NCBI GenBank assembly: GCA_963742345.1
Contig: CAVULO010000015.1
Coordinates: forward strand, 62,001-126,000
Origin: Pseudolabrys sp963742345
GTDB taxonomy: Bacteria > Pseudomonadota > Alphaproteobacteria > Rhizobiales > Xanthobacteraceae
Length of the DNA stretch: 64,000 nt
Reading direction: 5' to 3'
Part shown: piece after piece, positions 26,237-34,771 of the stretch
Layout: each line of letters starts with the position of its first letter
Position numbering within the stretch: position 1 is the first letter of the stretch
Notes under the pieces: model-generated
Seen by the model: the letters and a program-made list of their open reading frames with translations, nothing else
What the model was told of the DNA's origin: nothing
Databases searched by the model: none
Position numbers and translations under genes: made by a program

Positions 26237-26254
26237 GGTATAAAGCCCTAGAGC

Positions 26255-26680
26255 CTATTCGAGTCCGGGCTTTTCTTGCTCGCGGATGTTGGCGGTAAAT
26301 ACTTCACCAGTCGCAAGAACAGTCAATTTTTTCAAGGCGCCGCCCTTTTTATCGGCGTCGCGCAGTGGACTGAACACGACCTCGACCTTTTCGCCGGCTT
26401 TCACGGCGTCTCTGCGCCATCCGCCGGCGCGGACCAGATTGCCGGGGCTGGTCATTTCCATCAGCCAATCAGCCGGTGCATCCCCCTCATTGAGCGAGCC
26501 GTTGACTGTGAGGGTGACGTGCGGGTTGACCCAGCGCAATTCCACCACGGTGCCTTTGATTGTCATTGTCTTGGAATGATCGAACATGGTCGTGGAGTGG
26601 TGCGCCGCCACCGAAGAAATACCAATGGCAAGAACACCAATCGCGGCGATAGCGCCGGCTGACTTAATGAGTTGTCGCAT
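26255..26680 (-). CDS. DUF6152-like exported protein
   Basis: 141 residues from the ATG at 26680 (GAGGGGG ribosome site). Signal peptide ends near SSVAAHH; the next residues HHSTTMFDHSKTMTIKGTV and LRWVNPHVTLTVNG form the conserved beginning of the family I know as DUF6152: His-rich start, then a beta-barrel with W-N-P-H. WLMEMTSPGNLVRAGG and a G-D/E-K-V-E-V-V-F strand follow. Proteins of this type occur next to multihaem and copper proteins, and the N-terminal histidines could bind a metal; that is inference. Second gene upstream of the cytochrome c' gene, 18 bases away. Confidence 0.65.
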   Translation of the reverse strand: MRQLIKSAGAIAAIGVLAIGISSVAAHHSTTMFDHSKTMTIKGTVVELRWVNPHVTLTVNGSLNEGDAPADWLMEMTSPGNLVRAGGWRRDAVKAGEKVEVVFSPLRDADKKGGALKKLTVLATGEVFTANIREQEKPGLE

Positions 26681-26709
26681 GAACCCCCTCAATGACTTGT
26701 CGTTGCGGG

Positions 26710-27556
26710 TTATTTCGCCGGCACAGCAATGGTATTGCCCCAGGCCGATTTTTCCACGGGGACGAAAACATGGTCGCCGTCCGCATTGACTCGCTCGGCC
26801 AGATCGCCCTGCACGCATACGCCCTCCACAATATCGAACTTGCGCGCGCGCTGGCGAAAGAAGATACGAGTCGTCTTCCACGGTTTGGTCAGAATCTTCG
26901 GTGCAAAGATTTCGAGATCGACATGCAGGATGTCCTTGTCGGCAAGGTGGATGCGCTCGATCACCTTCATGTCGCCATTGTTAGGCAAACCGGCGGCTTC
27001 GCTGACGGCGAGGGGTGCTTGCGGAAGAATGTCCACCGTCTCGACCACAAGGGTGTCGCCTTCCCAATGTCCAATCGAATGTCCGTGGAATGTCGGATCC
27101 GAAATATCAGGATGGGCGCGGCCGTCGGTGTAGATACGGCGTATCCGATTGCCATCTGACTCACCGAGCATACGTTACGCGGCCAGGCGTGAAAAGGATT
27201 TCCATCGCGTTATGTGTAACCAGCATCCAGGACGGGTGCGCCTCGGGCAGGCAGTTGGAAAAGATGAGTCGGGGGCGCCCAGCCTTCTCTTCCGCGAACA
27301 TGCCCTCGATTTTCTTTGCGGCCGCTTCATTCCAGGGCGGTGGATTGGTTTTGACCTGGGCATCCTGGTCGCTGATTTTTGGGTTCCACACACCGCTCCA
27401 ATCCGGCAGCTTGCCGAGGTCTGCCCAATCCTGAGCGGTCGGTGGCGGATTAATGATTGATGGCGTTTTCTTGGGCGCTTGCGCGGAAGTCTGCGATGCC
27501 ACTGAAATCGTCAAAACAAAAACTGCGTTGAATAAAACAAGTGAGCGGATTTTCAT
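26710..27556 (-). pseudogene. Secreted protein of unknown function (WSGVWNP type), split by a frameshift
   Basis: Two frames make one exported protein of about 280 residues. The first, from ATG 27556 (GGAGAG upstream), has a signal peptide and then DWADLGKLPDWSGVWNP and ILFTPGRVT before a stop at 27161. The second, beginning at about 27171, continues GESDGNRIRRIYTDGRAHP, GHSIGHWEGDTLVVETV and ERIHLADKDILHVDLEI. The joint GRVT-MLGE is intact in meaning but one extra base (near 27170-27175) breaks it. I recall long proteins with this wording in proteobacteria and acidobacteria but no function for them. The downstream DUF6152-like and upstream four-helix genes are recurrent companions. Confidence 0.65.
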
Positions 27557-27611
27557 GGGCATCTCTCCGGTAGGAATTAGGCCCAACAATAGTAGCTAAA
27601 GTAGCGTCATT

Positions 27612-28106
27612 TCAGTGCATTGTGAAGCCGATCCCACGACCAAACGCGACTACCGTCATCCATAAAATCAACGACACGGCGGCGGCCGCTTTGGCTGGTA
27701 ACGGCGTTTGCCGGGTGATGCCCCAACGCGCGACGTCGCCAATGCCGGCGAGGTGAAAGACAGCCATGTTGAGACCTGCCAGCGTGAGCAAGACGAGCTT
27801 TCCCTGGAAGAAGAAATTGTGGGCGTAGTTCACCGCGTCTGAGGAAAACATCAATGAGCCGGTGATCGCTGCGACAACGAATGCGCCCCAAGTATACGGC
27901 AGCACCTCGTTCATCAAGCGGCTGACCGCGCGATCGAGCGACGCCACGCCGAGCAGGCGCAGATCGACGATCGAAATCGTGCCGACCACCAAAACGATGG
28001 CCAGTACGTGAACAGATTCGATCCAAGGAAACAGGATTTCGTTCTCGCTGATTGCCTTGGCGACGGGCGTCGCCTGCAACCAGCCCAGAGCGCGATCAAT
28101 CTCCAC
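27612..28106 (-). CDS. DUF6644-like four-helix membrane protein, first copy
   Basis: 164 residues, four hydrophobic helices: about 26-48 (ESVHVLAIVLVVGTISIVDL), 70-90, 102-122 and 141-160, and no signal peptide. Residues such as LFPWIESVHVLAIVLVVG and GRGIGFTMH agree with a membrane family I recall as DUF6644, which may bind haem through conserved histidines in its helices (H33 and H101 are candidates here). A second, diverged copy follows at 28154-28663, making a tandem pair. Their position with a cytochrome c' and exported proteins suggests a membrane electron-transfer role; that is inference. Confidence 0.6.
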   Translation of the reverse strand: MEIDRALGWLQATPVAKAISENEILFPWIESVHVLAIVLVVGTISIVDLRLLGVASLDRAVSRLMNEVLPYTWGAFVVAAITGSLMFSSDAVNYAHNFFFQGKLVLLTLAGLNMAVFHLAGIGDVARWGITRQTPLPAKAAAAVSLILWMTVVAFGRGIGFTMH

Positions 28107-28153
28107 TCGAAACTTTCCTATTTCTCAGCATGTTGCCGACAGATTTCATCTGG

Positions 28154-28663
28154 TTAGGCGTAATAGGCGATCCACCGGCCGGCGAAGATGATCGCGGACC
28201 AGAGTACCAACGAGGCGACCGCTACCATTACCGCGGCGGCGCGCGGCCGGGATCCCGGGTCGCCAAACGCCGCATTACGCCGCCGGAAAAACTGAAAGAG
28301 CCCGGTGACAACAAGCGCCGCCACCAGAAGTATCATCTTGAGTTGGAACGCGGGGTTCTTAAGGGAGCGCGCGGGTTCACCGATGATCATAATTGCGCCG
28401 GTCGTGAACAAGACTAGCAAGGGCCACCAGACGAGCGGTAAAAACCGGGACGATACGTCCTTCATCGGCCGATCCGCCCAGAACACCCCGATCAGACGCA
28501 GGTCGATCATAAGCGCCGAGCTTGCCACGACGGCGATCGCGAGGATGTGAACAGTTTGCACCGCCGGCACGACCCAGTTTGTGACCTGAATGGCTTGGCT
28601 AAGCGGAGTCTGATCGATCCACACACAAATCGCGTTGAGTGACTTTATCAGTGTGGAGTTCAT
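28154..28663 (-). CDS. DUF6644-like four-helix membrane protein, second copy
   Basis: 169 residues with the same plan as the neighbouring copy: VQTVHILAIAVVASSALMID, then LIGVFWADRP, PLLVLFTTGAIMIIGEP and ASLVLWSAIIFAGRWIAYY. The shared core is V-H-(I/V)-L-A-I followed by (V/M)-DLRL-(I/L)-GV. The tandem arrangement suggests duplication or a two-subunit membrane unit. It is the first gene of the minus-strand cluster that also holds the cytochrome c' and DUF6152-like genes. Function is unknown. Confidence 0.6.
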   Translation of the reverse strand: MNSTLIKSLNAICVWIDQTPLSQAIQVTNWVVPAVQTVHILAIAVVASSALMIDLRLIGVFWADRPMKDVSSRFLPLVWWPLLVLFTTGAIMIIGEPARSLKNPAFQLKMILLVAALVVTGLFQFFRRRNAAFGDPGSRPRAAAVMVAVASLVLWSAIIFAGRWIAYYA

Positions 28664-28838
28664 GTCAATGGATCAAAATCATCGGTTGATAAAACCTCAC
28701 AACCCGTTGCGAGGCCGAGGACACGCATTCGAGGCCAAGCATGCTGCTTTCGGATTGGTCCGGCAAGATGAGGTTCGTTCACCAAGGGCATCGAAGCGTC
28801 CTTACCCAGAGATCCTGACGCAAAACCGAACAAGGCTG

Positions 28839-29816
28839 CTAGCGCGGCGGGATCTGGATAAACTCCACAAGCTGTTCCCGAGTAAGCGGCTTTTCCAGAA
28901 ATTTTCCGGCAATAGCATCCTGCATCACCAGGTCGACATCGGATAACTTGTCCGGGTTCATCGCCGACTTCGGATTGAATTCGTTGCGTTGCAACTCGAC
29001 CAGGCTTTCGGGCATGTGCATGCCCTCGGAATAATATTTCACCGCGAGTGGATTGGAGTACATCCAATCGAGGGTCTCGCGATAGGCTCGCATGAACCGC
29101 ACCATGACATCCTGGCGCTCCTTCAATGCATTTGCATTGACGATTTCCACCCGCACCGTCTGATGGCGCATGGAAGGAACGTCGTTACCGCGCATCAGTA
29201 CGCGGATAGTCTTGGCTTGCAAATCCTTCAGCCCGAACGGTGCTACCGACCAACCGATGTCGATCTGTCCTGACATTGTCATTGTGAACGTCCCCGGCGG
29301 TCCGCCAGTCGGTGTCGGCTTAGCCTTGAGACCGTAGTGGGCGATCAGCGCGCGCACTACGCTGTCGGAGGTCGAGCCGTTCGTCGAGTAGGCAATCGTA
29401 TGCTTGTCGGTTATGTCTTTCACGTTATTGATCGGCGAATTGGCTGGCACAAACCAATAGATGTCTTGCACACCGGTATAGGCCGCGGCCAAGACGCGCA
29501 CCGGCGCGCCCTTGGCGAAAGCGCGCATGGCACCGGGGGTGCCGACGCCGATGCCAATATCGGCACTGCCGGAGATCACCGCCTGTAGCGTCTCGCCGGC
29601 GCCTTGGGTGCCGTAATTGTCTAAAACGATGCCGTGCTTCTGAAAAATTCCGGCTTTCATGCCAAGGGTTGGCACCTGATTGGCCCAGGCATCAATCTGG
29701 CCGACCGCAACTTTAATCGTGTCTTGTGCGCCGGCCGGTGCGGCGATGCTACACGACGCGGCTATGGAAAGAGCCGCGAACAAGCCCCGCAGAGACCCAA
29801 GCGTATTGGTTTTCAT
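28839..29816 (-). CDS. ABC transporter substrate-binding protein, NMT1/TauT-like family
   Basis: 325 residues from the ATG at 29816 (GGGAGGAAAGG upstream). Signal peptide ending APAGAQ, then TIKVAVGQIDAWANQVPTLG, GIFQKHGIVLDNYGTQGAGE and ISGSADIGIGVGTPGAMRAF, which are the NMT1/SsuA-like binding-protein wording. Proteins of this type capture sulfonates, aromatic acids or thiamine precursors. No permease or ATPase is adjacent, so it is an orphan binding component. It is divergent from a TRAP operon, sharing a 219-base control region with it; both may respond to the same substrate. Confidence 0.85.
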   Translation of the reverse strand: MKTNTLGSLRGLFAALSIAASCSIAAPAGAQDTIKVAVGQIDAWANQVPTLGMKAGIFQKHGIVLDNYGTQGAGETLQAVISGSADIGIGVGTPGAMRAFAKGAPVRVLAAAYTGVQDIYWFVPANSPINNVKDITDKHTIAYSTNGSTSDSVVRALIAHYGLKAKPTPTGGPPGTFTMTMSGQIDIGWSVAPFGLKDLQAKTIRVLMRGNDVPSMRHQTVRVEIVNANALKERQDVMVRFMRAYRETLDWMYSNPLAVKYYSEGMHMPESLVELQRNEFNPKSAMNPDKLSDVDLVMQDAIAGKFLEKPLTREQLVEFIQIPPR

Positions 29817-30035
29817 GGCCTTTCCTCCCGCGGTGAAATATTCCCCAATTTCGGAAAATGCGGTCGAAGAGTGCAATGTCGACTATGTGACCGACGCTTT
29901 CAACGCGCGACACCGCAATTGTCGACTGATGTGTCCGCCAGCGGGGATTAATGAGGCCTGTTGCGCGAAGCTGGTCGCATAGTAACATCCCGGGCAACAG
30001 GCGGTCCTCAAATAACCGCCACATAGGGAGGTAGC
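29817..30035. promoter_or_regulatory. Divergent control region between two solute-binding protein genes
   Basis: 219 bases separate the NMT1-like gene (minus) and the TRAP dctP gene (plus). Each side has its own ribosome site: GGGAGGAAAGG for the NMT1-like gene and AGGGAGGTAGC before dctP. The promoters of both must lie here. I see no long palindrome. Confidence 0.4.
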
Positions 30036-31026
30036 ATGCCGAATTGGTCGCGCCATTTGGCGCACTGTCTCGCGTTTTTCGCTGCAGTATTTGTTCTGGT
30101 TGCTGCCGCCGAGGCACAGACAAAGCTCAAATGGGCGCATGTCTATGAGGTATCGGAACCCTATCACACCCAGGCGCTGTGGGCGGCCGAGGAGATAAAG
30201 AAGCGCACTGATGGCCGCTACGAGATTGGGGTATTTCCCGCCTCCCAGCTCGGCAACGAGAACCAGATCAATGAGGGACTCGGACTAGGAACCGTCGACA
30301 TCATTTATACCGGCGCATCGTTTGCGGGTTCGATCCACAAGCCGCTGTCGATCACGGGTGCACCGTTCATTCTTCGGGATTTCGACCACTGGAAGGCCTA
30401 CCGCGACAGCAAGTTGTTCCGGGACATTGCCAAGGGCTACGAGGACAAGACCAAGCACAAGATCGTCGCGATTCTTTATTACGGCCAGCGCCACGTTACG
30501 GCCAACAGGGAAATAAAGAAACCCGAGGACATGAAGGGCATGAAGTTGCGCGTGCCGCCGGCGCCGCTGTTCCTGATGTTCACCAAATCGGTCGGCGCCA
30601 ACGCGACGCCGATCGCCTTTGCCGAAGTTTACCTCGCGCTCCAGCAGGGCACCGTTGATGGCCAGGAAAATCCGCTTCCGACCATCATGGCGAAGAAGTT
30701 CTACGAGGTTCAGTCGCACATCATGCTGACCGGGCACATCACTGAATCTGCTGGTCACCATCGTCGGCAGCCACGTCTGGTCAAAGCTCTCCGATGCCGA
30801 CAAGAAGGTGTTCGAGGAGGTGCTGATGGAGGCCAGCGCGAAGTCGACCGATCAGATTCGCGCGTCCGAGCTCAAGCTCGCCGATGAATTCCGCAAGCTC
30901 GGCAAGACTGTGGTGGAAGTCGATCGCGAAGCCTTCCGCAAGGCGGCGTTGCCGCTGCACAATGACGCCAGCGCGGGCGCCGGCTGGTCGCAAGCCGAAT
31001 ACGACGCGCTGCAGGCATTGAAATAA
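30036..31026 (+). pseudogene. dctP: TRAP transporter substrate-binding protein DctP, frameshifted
   Basis: Together two frames encode a TRAP binding protein of about 330 residues. The first (ATG 30036, AGGGAGGTAGC ahead) gives a signal peptide, TKLKWAHVYEVSEPYHTQAL and the family signature with MKGMKLRVPPAPLFLMFTKS and ALQQGTVDGQENPL, up to MLTGHIT. Near 30741-30752 the frame shifts by one base, and the rest (TIVGSHVWSKLSDADKKVFE and onward to the stop at 31026) is in another frame. Without repair the protein would lose its last lobe and end at 30887. The dctQ and dctM genes downstream are intact, so a working binding protein is expected and a sequencing indel is a real possibility. Confidence 0.82.
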
Positions 31027-31045
31027 CAGAACCGGCCGCGTTTTG

Positions 31046-31073
31046 GTCATGTCGCGCAACAGCGCGACATGAC
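31046..31073. promoter_or_regulatory. Perfect 12-bp hairpin between dctP and dctQ
   Basis: GTCATGTCGCGC at 31046-31057 and GCGCGACATGAC at 31062-31073 are exact complements around the loop AACA. No T-run follows, so it does not look like a classical terminator. It could protect the upstream dctP message end or reduce the level of the permease genes relative to the binding protein, as is common in binding-protein operons. Confidence 0.6.
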
Positions 31074-31101
31074 GGAGCGCGGCCTGCGGCGCGGGGGGCC
31101 C

Positions 31102-31659
31102 ATGAGTAAAAAGAAGGCGCTTAAAGGCGAGCAACGTCTGATTCAGGCTGAAGACGCCGAGGTGGTGATCGAGCACTACCCGGAGGATTGGCTCGCGTTC
31201 GTTATCTTTTGGACGCTGGCTTTCATTGTCTTCCTTCAGTTCTTTACGCGATACATTCTTAACGACAGCCTGGCCTGGACCGAAGAAATCGCGCGCTATG
31301 GCTTGATGTGGGTGGTTTTCGTCGGCGGCATCATGGTGACCCGTCGTAACACCCATATCGCGGTTGAACTGCTCTCCAACGTGATGAAGCCGGGGCCGTT
31401 GCGGGCGATCCTCTTGGCCGCGGTCGATTTCGTCAAACTCGGATTCATCGGCCTGCTCGCCTATTTGTCATGGGCGATCATCGAGCGCATGGGCGTCCAG
31501 CGTATGACGGTGTTCGACCTGTCGATGAGTTATGTTTATGCCGGTGTAGCTTTCGGCTGTTTCGGGATGTTTGTCCGCCAGGCGACTAACGTATGGCGAA
31601 ACGCGCAGCGTGGCTGGAGCCGGCCGGACGACGTCACACATCAGATCGCACCCGACTAA
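31102..31659 (+). CDS. dctQ: TRAP transporter small permease subunit (DctQ)
   Basis: 185 residues from the ATG at 31102; an upstream ATG at 31069 overlaps the hairpin and adds only 11 residues. There are four hydrophobic helices (roughly 32-52, 72-92, 110-132 and 150-170), with the DctQ-type LQFFTRYILNDSLAWTEEIA segment, in which W-T-E-E is the family hallmark, and RRNTHIAVELL. It pairs with DctM to form the membrane part of the TRAP carrier. Confidence 0.88.
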   Translation: MSKKKALKGEQRLIQAEDAEVVIEHYPEDWLAFVIFWTLAFIVFLQFFTRYILNDSLAWTEEIARYGLMWVVFVGGIMVTRRNTHIAVELLSNVMKPGPLRAILLAAVDFVKLGFIGLLAYLSWAIIERMGVQRMTVFDLSMSYVYAGVAFGCFGMFVRQATNVWRNAQRGWSRPDDVTHQIAPD

Positions 31660-31674
31660 GAGCAGGGCACGCCG

Positions 31675-32955
31675 ATGATCGTTATGGCGTTCATTTTTAT
31701 TGCTGTGCTGCTCGCCGGCGTTCCGGTGTTCATCGCGCTCGCCGGTTCGTCGTTCATTTACACGCATTTCATCGCCGGGTTGCCTGATTTCGTCATTCTG
31801 CACCGCATGGCAGGCGGTATCGACTCGTTCCCGCTGCTGGCGGTGCCATTCTTCATTCTCGCCGGCAATCTGATGAATTCGGCCGGTATTACCAACCGCA
31901 TCTACGATTTCGCTGTCGCACTTGCCGGTTGGACGCGTGGCGGGCTCGCGCATGTCAACATCATCGGCTCGGTGATCTTCGCTGGCATGTCGGGAACTGC
32001 GATTGCCGACGCCGCGGGCCTCGGCACGATCGAGATCAAGGCGATGCAGGATCACGGCTATGACACCGAATTCTCGGTCGGCGTCACCGCGGCATCCTCC
32101 ACGCTCGGCCCGATCATCCCGCCATCGTTGCCATTCGTCATCTACGGCATGATGGGCAATGTCTCGATTGGCGCATTGTTTCTTGGCGGCATTGTCCCGG
32201 GCGCGGTAATGACGTTTTTCATGATGGGCTATGTCTATTATTGCGCGCGCCGCTACGGCATGGGCCGTGACCAGGCGTTCCGCTGGCGGACACTCGGGCT
32301 TACCTTTTTCGCGGCATTTCCGGCGCTGCTAACGCCGGCGATTATCGTCGGCGGCATGACGTTCGGCTGGTTCACGCCAACCGAGGCGGCGATCGCGGCT
32401 TGCGCCTGGGCGATTGTGCTCGGAATCTTCCTGTATCGCACGCTGTCGCCGAAACAGTTCTACAAAGTCACGATGGACACTATTGAGACTACTGCTGGTG
32501 TGCTGCTGATCGTCGCAGCCGCCTCGCTGTTCGGCTGGGTGCTGACAACAACCCGCGTCACCGAATACACCACGGAAGCGCTGCTGGCATGGACCAACAA
32601 CCGCTATCTCATTCTGCTGCTGATAAACATTTTGCTCTTGGTTATCGGCTGCTTTCTTGAACCAGTTGCCTCTATCAGCATACTGGTGCCGGTGTTGATG
32701 CCCGTCATCGTCAAGGTCGGCATCGACCCGGTGCATTTCGGCGTCGTGATGACACTCAATCTGATGATAGGCCTGCTGCACCCGCCGCTCGGCATGGTGC
32801 TCTTCGTATTGTCCAGGATTGCAAAACTGTCGATTGAGCGGACGACGATGGCGATTTTGCCCTGGCTTATACCCCTCTTGCTGTCGTTGATTGCGGTCAC
32901 GATGATTCCCGAGCTCACCCTGTGGTTGCCGCGGGCTGTTGGGATGATCAAATGA
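31675..32955 (+). CDS. dctM: TRAP transporter large permease subunit (DctM)
   Basis: 426 residues with about twelve hydrophobic helices. DctM hallmarks include LLAVPFFILAGNLMNSAGIT, VIFAGMSGTAIADAAGLGTI, AASSTLGPIIPPSLPFVIYG and LGCFLEPVASISILVPVLMP-like wording near residue 325 (IGCFLEPVASISILVPVLMP). It is the ion-coupled transport channel of the TRAP system and lies 15 bases after dctQ. Its stop is overlapped by the ATG of the following SDR gene as ATGA, meaning transport and the oxidoreductase are translated together. Confidence 0.93.
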   Translation: MIVMAFIFIAVLLAGVPVFIALAGSSFIYTHFIAGLPDFVILHRMAGGIDSFPLLAVPFFILAGNLMNSAGITNRIYDFAVALAGWTRGGLAHVNIIGSVIFAGMSGTAIADAAGLGTIEIKAMQDHGYDTEFSVGVTAASSTLGPIIPPSLPFVIYGMMGNVSIGALFLGGIVPGAVMTFFMMGYVYYCARRYGMGRDQAFRWRTLGLTFFAAFPALLTPAIIVGGMTFGWFTPTEAAIAACAWAIVLGIFLYRTLSPKQFYKVTMDTIETTAGVLLIVAAASLFGWVLTTTRVTEYTTEALLAWTNNRYLILLLINILLLVIGCFLEPVASISILVPVLMPVIVKVGIDPVHFGVVMTLNLMIGLLHPPLGMVLFVLSRIAKLSIERTTMAILPWLIPLLLSLIAVTMIPELTLWLPRAVGMIK

Positions 32956-33740
32956 GCGGTGGACAGGAGAGTGCAGTGACAACGTTCGACCTGAAAAACC
33001 GCATCGCTTTTATAACCGGCGGGAACGGCGGAATTGGCCTTGGCATGGCCAAGGGATTGGCTGCGGCCGGCGCCTCGGTTGTCATTGCGGGAAGAAACAA
33101 GACAAAGGCTCAATCGGCACTATCAGAGCTGCGTTCGCTCGGCGCCCAGGCCGAATTTGTTGATCTGGATGTCCTGAAGGAGGCATCGTGTCACCAGGCA
33201 GTCCAGCGTGCGGTCGAGCGATTTGGGCGTCTCGATATCCTCGTCAATAACGCAGGGACAACCGTTCGCAAGCAACCCGAAGACCTGACCGCGCAGGACT
33301 GGCATCTGGTGATGAATACCAACCTCACCAGCGCTTTTCTTTGTTCGCAGGCGGCTTATCCGCACATGGTGCGTGTGGGCGGCGGCAAGATCATCAATAT
33401 TGGATCGATGATGTCCGTGTTCGCATCGTCATATGCCACACCCTACGCAGCGAGTAAGGGCGGCATTGTGCAGATGGCGCGCTCGATGGCGGTCGCTTGG
33501 GCGAAGGACAACATTCAGGTCAACACGATTCTGCCGGGATGGATCGACACAGATCTCACGCGCAAGGCGCGTGAGCAGGTTGAAGGCCTGCACGACAAGG
33601 TGCTGGCGCGCACGCCGGCCCAGCGTTGGGGCGCCCCGGAGGATTTCGCAGGCATCGCGGTTTTTCTGGCGGCAAGCGCTTCGGATTTCATCACCGGCGC
33701 GGCTATCCCGGTCGACGGCGGATACTCGGTGCAGGCTTAA
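32952..33740 (+). CDS. Short-chain dehydrogenase/reductase (SDR)
   Basis: 262 residues from the ATG at 32952, which overlaps the dctM stop; a GTG at 32976 preceded by AGGAGAG is a good alternative start and would remove eight residues. Classical SDR features: ITGGNGGIGLGMAKGL (dinucleotide binding), NNAG, the active-site S in NIGSMMSV and Y-A-A-S-K, plus the late PVDGGYSVQA. R42 in IAGRNKTK-type position after the second strand suggests NADP(H). Coupled to the TRAP carrier, it most likely oxidises or reduces the imported hydroxy- or keto-acid. Confidence 0.9.
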   Translation: MSGGQESAVTTFDLKNRIAFITGGNGGIGLGMAKGLAAAGASVVIAGRNKTKAQSALSELRSLGAQAEFVDLDVLKEASCHQAVQRAVERFGRLDILVNNAGTTVRKQPEDLTAQDWHLVMNTNLTSAFLCSQAAYPHMVRVGGGKIINIGSMMSVFASSYATPYAASKGGIVQMARSMAVAWAKDNIQVNTILPGWIDTDLTRKAREQVEGLHDKVLARTPAQRWGAPEDFAGIAVFLAASASDFITGAAIPVDGGYSVQA

Positions 33741-33900
33741 GAGACAAAATCGCAAGGCGGCTGCTGAGCTGGCAAAAAATATCAAATAAATGGCGTGCTA
33801 GCGCAAATCGCACCCGACAAAAGCCTGGTTACCGATCGAAAAAAACCCTGCTTGTGACGCCCATAGCGGCTCTCTCCACAAATGGAAGGAAGCCGTTATC

Positions 33901-34257
33901 GTGAACCGAACACGTCTCACTATTGTTGCTGCATTTTGCCTATCAGGCTTTTTCATCGGCGCTCTATCCATCGCCAGGGCCCAATCGGGAATCGCATCAA
34001 TTTATTCAGGTGGCAGGACAGCAAATGGCGAGGTAGCCAGCGCAAGTGGCATGACCGCTGCTCACAGGACTCTTCCATTTGGGACGCTGGTGCGTGTGAC
34101 CCATCAGCACAGTGGTCACTCAGTGGTCGTCCGAATTAACGACCGTGGACCATTCGTGCTCGGCCGGATCATCGATTTGACGCCGGCGGCAGCCCGCGCG
34201 CTGGGCTTCTCGGGTCTAGCGCCTGTGACGCTTGACGTTATCGAACGTCACGGCTGA
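33901..34257 (+). CDS. RlpA-like double-psi beta-barrel protein
   Basis: 118 residues from a GTG at 33901 (GGAAGGAAGCC upstream). After a signal peptide ending SIARAQ, the protein is one RlpA double-psi barrel: GIASIYSGGRTANGE, MTAAHRTLPFGTLVRVTHQH and VVRINDRGPFVLGRIIDL with the D/N-x-x-D arrangement characteristic of RlpA and expansins. No lipobox and no SPOR domain are present, so it is a minimal soluble form. RlpA proteins cut or bind naked peptidoglycan at septa and elsewhere. A terminator directly follows, so it is a single-gene transcript. Confidence 0.85.
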   Translation: MNRTRLTIVAAFCLSGFFIGALSIARAQSGIASIYSGGRTANGEVASASGMTAAHRTLPFGTLVRVTHQHSGHSVVVRINDRGPFVLGRIIDLTPAAARALGFSGLAPVTLDVIERHG

Positions 34258-34265
34258 AAGTAACA

Positions 34266-34290
34266 GCCCCCGCTGCGGCGGGGGCTTCGT
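34266..34290 (+). terminator. Rho-independent-type terminator after the RlpA-like gene
   Basis: GCCCCCGC at 34266-34273 and GCGGGGGC at 34278-34285 form an exact 8-bp GC stem with loop TGCG, followed by TTCGT. It lies eight bases past the RlpA-like stop. The T-run is short, but position and stem strength support termination. Confidence 0.7.
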
Positions 34291-34327
34291 CTGCTTGTAG
34301 CTACCGATGAACCTACGTCAATGACAC

Positions 34328-34350
34328 GTCCGCTTCTCGCAAAAGCGGAC
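34328..34350. repeat. Short palindrome, GTCCGC...GCGGAC family, copy 4 with a third arm
   Basis: GTCCGCT at 34328-34334 and AGCGGAC at 34344-34350 are inverted arms; a further AGCGGACGT stands at 34358-34366. It occupies the short gap between the RlpA-like terminator and the convergent HU-like gene. Like the other copies, it is strictly intergenic. Confidence 0.55.
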
Positions 34351-34381
34351 ATGACAACAGCGGACGTCCAGATGATGGGCG

Positions 34382-34690
34382 CTACGACACTGCGTCTTTG
34401 GCAGCCTTTACCGGCCGAGCCCTGACGATCTTCCGAGCCGGCTTCGCCTTGAAAATTGTCGGCTCTTTCGTGAACGGATTAATGCCGCTTCGTTCCTTGG
34501 TTGCCGGCTTTTTGATAACGACGAATTTGGCAAATCCGGGCACAAGGAATGCTCCTGATTTGTTGAGCTCCTTGTAACCAATCGTAGCAAGCGACTCGAT
34601 CACGGATTTGACGTCTTTCCGCGTCATATTGTTCGATTGCTGCTCAGCGATTTTTTGAATGAGCTCCGACTTCGACATCATTTTGGCCAT
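34382..34690 (-). CDS. HU-family DNA-binding protein
   Basis: 102 residues from the ATG at 34690 (GGAGGAGGC ahead; a TTG four codons earlier is not favoured). The sequence MSKSELIQKIAEQ, VKSVIESLATIGYKELN and GAFLVPGFAKFVVIKKPATK follow the HU/IHF fold, and INPFTKEPTIFKAKPARK is the DNA-binding arm. The tail after the fold (RARPVKAAKDAV) is short and basic. HU proteins bend and package DNA. Together with the small basic gene just upstream it forms a nucleoid-type pair. The overall length is slightly above classical HU (about 90). Confidence 0.88.
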   Translation of the reverse strand: MAKMMSKSELIQKIAEQQSNNMTRKDVKSVIESLATIGYKELNKSGAFLVPGFAKFVVIKKPATKERSGINPFTKEPTIFKAKPARKIVRARPVKAAKDAVS

Positions 34691-34771
34691 TGCCTCCTCC
34701 AATCTTTCGAATTGTACGTAGTTGAGTTAGTTAGTCGTCAGCGACGGTTGCCTGCTTTCGCGGGATGTTCT

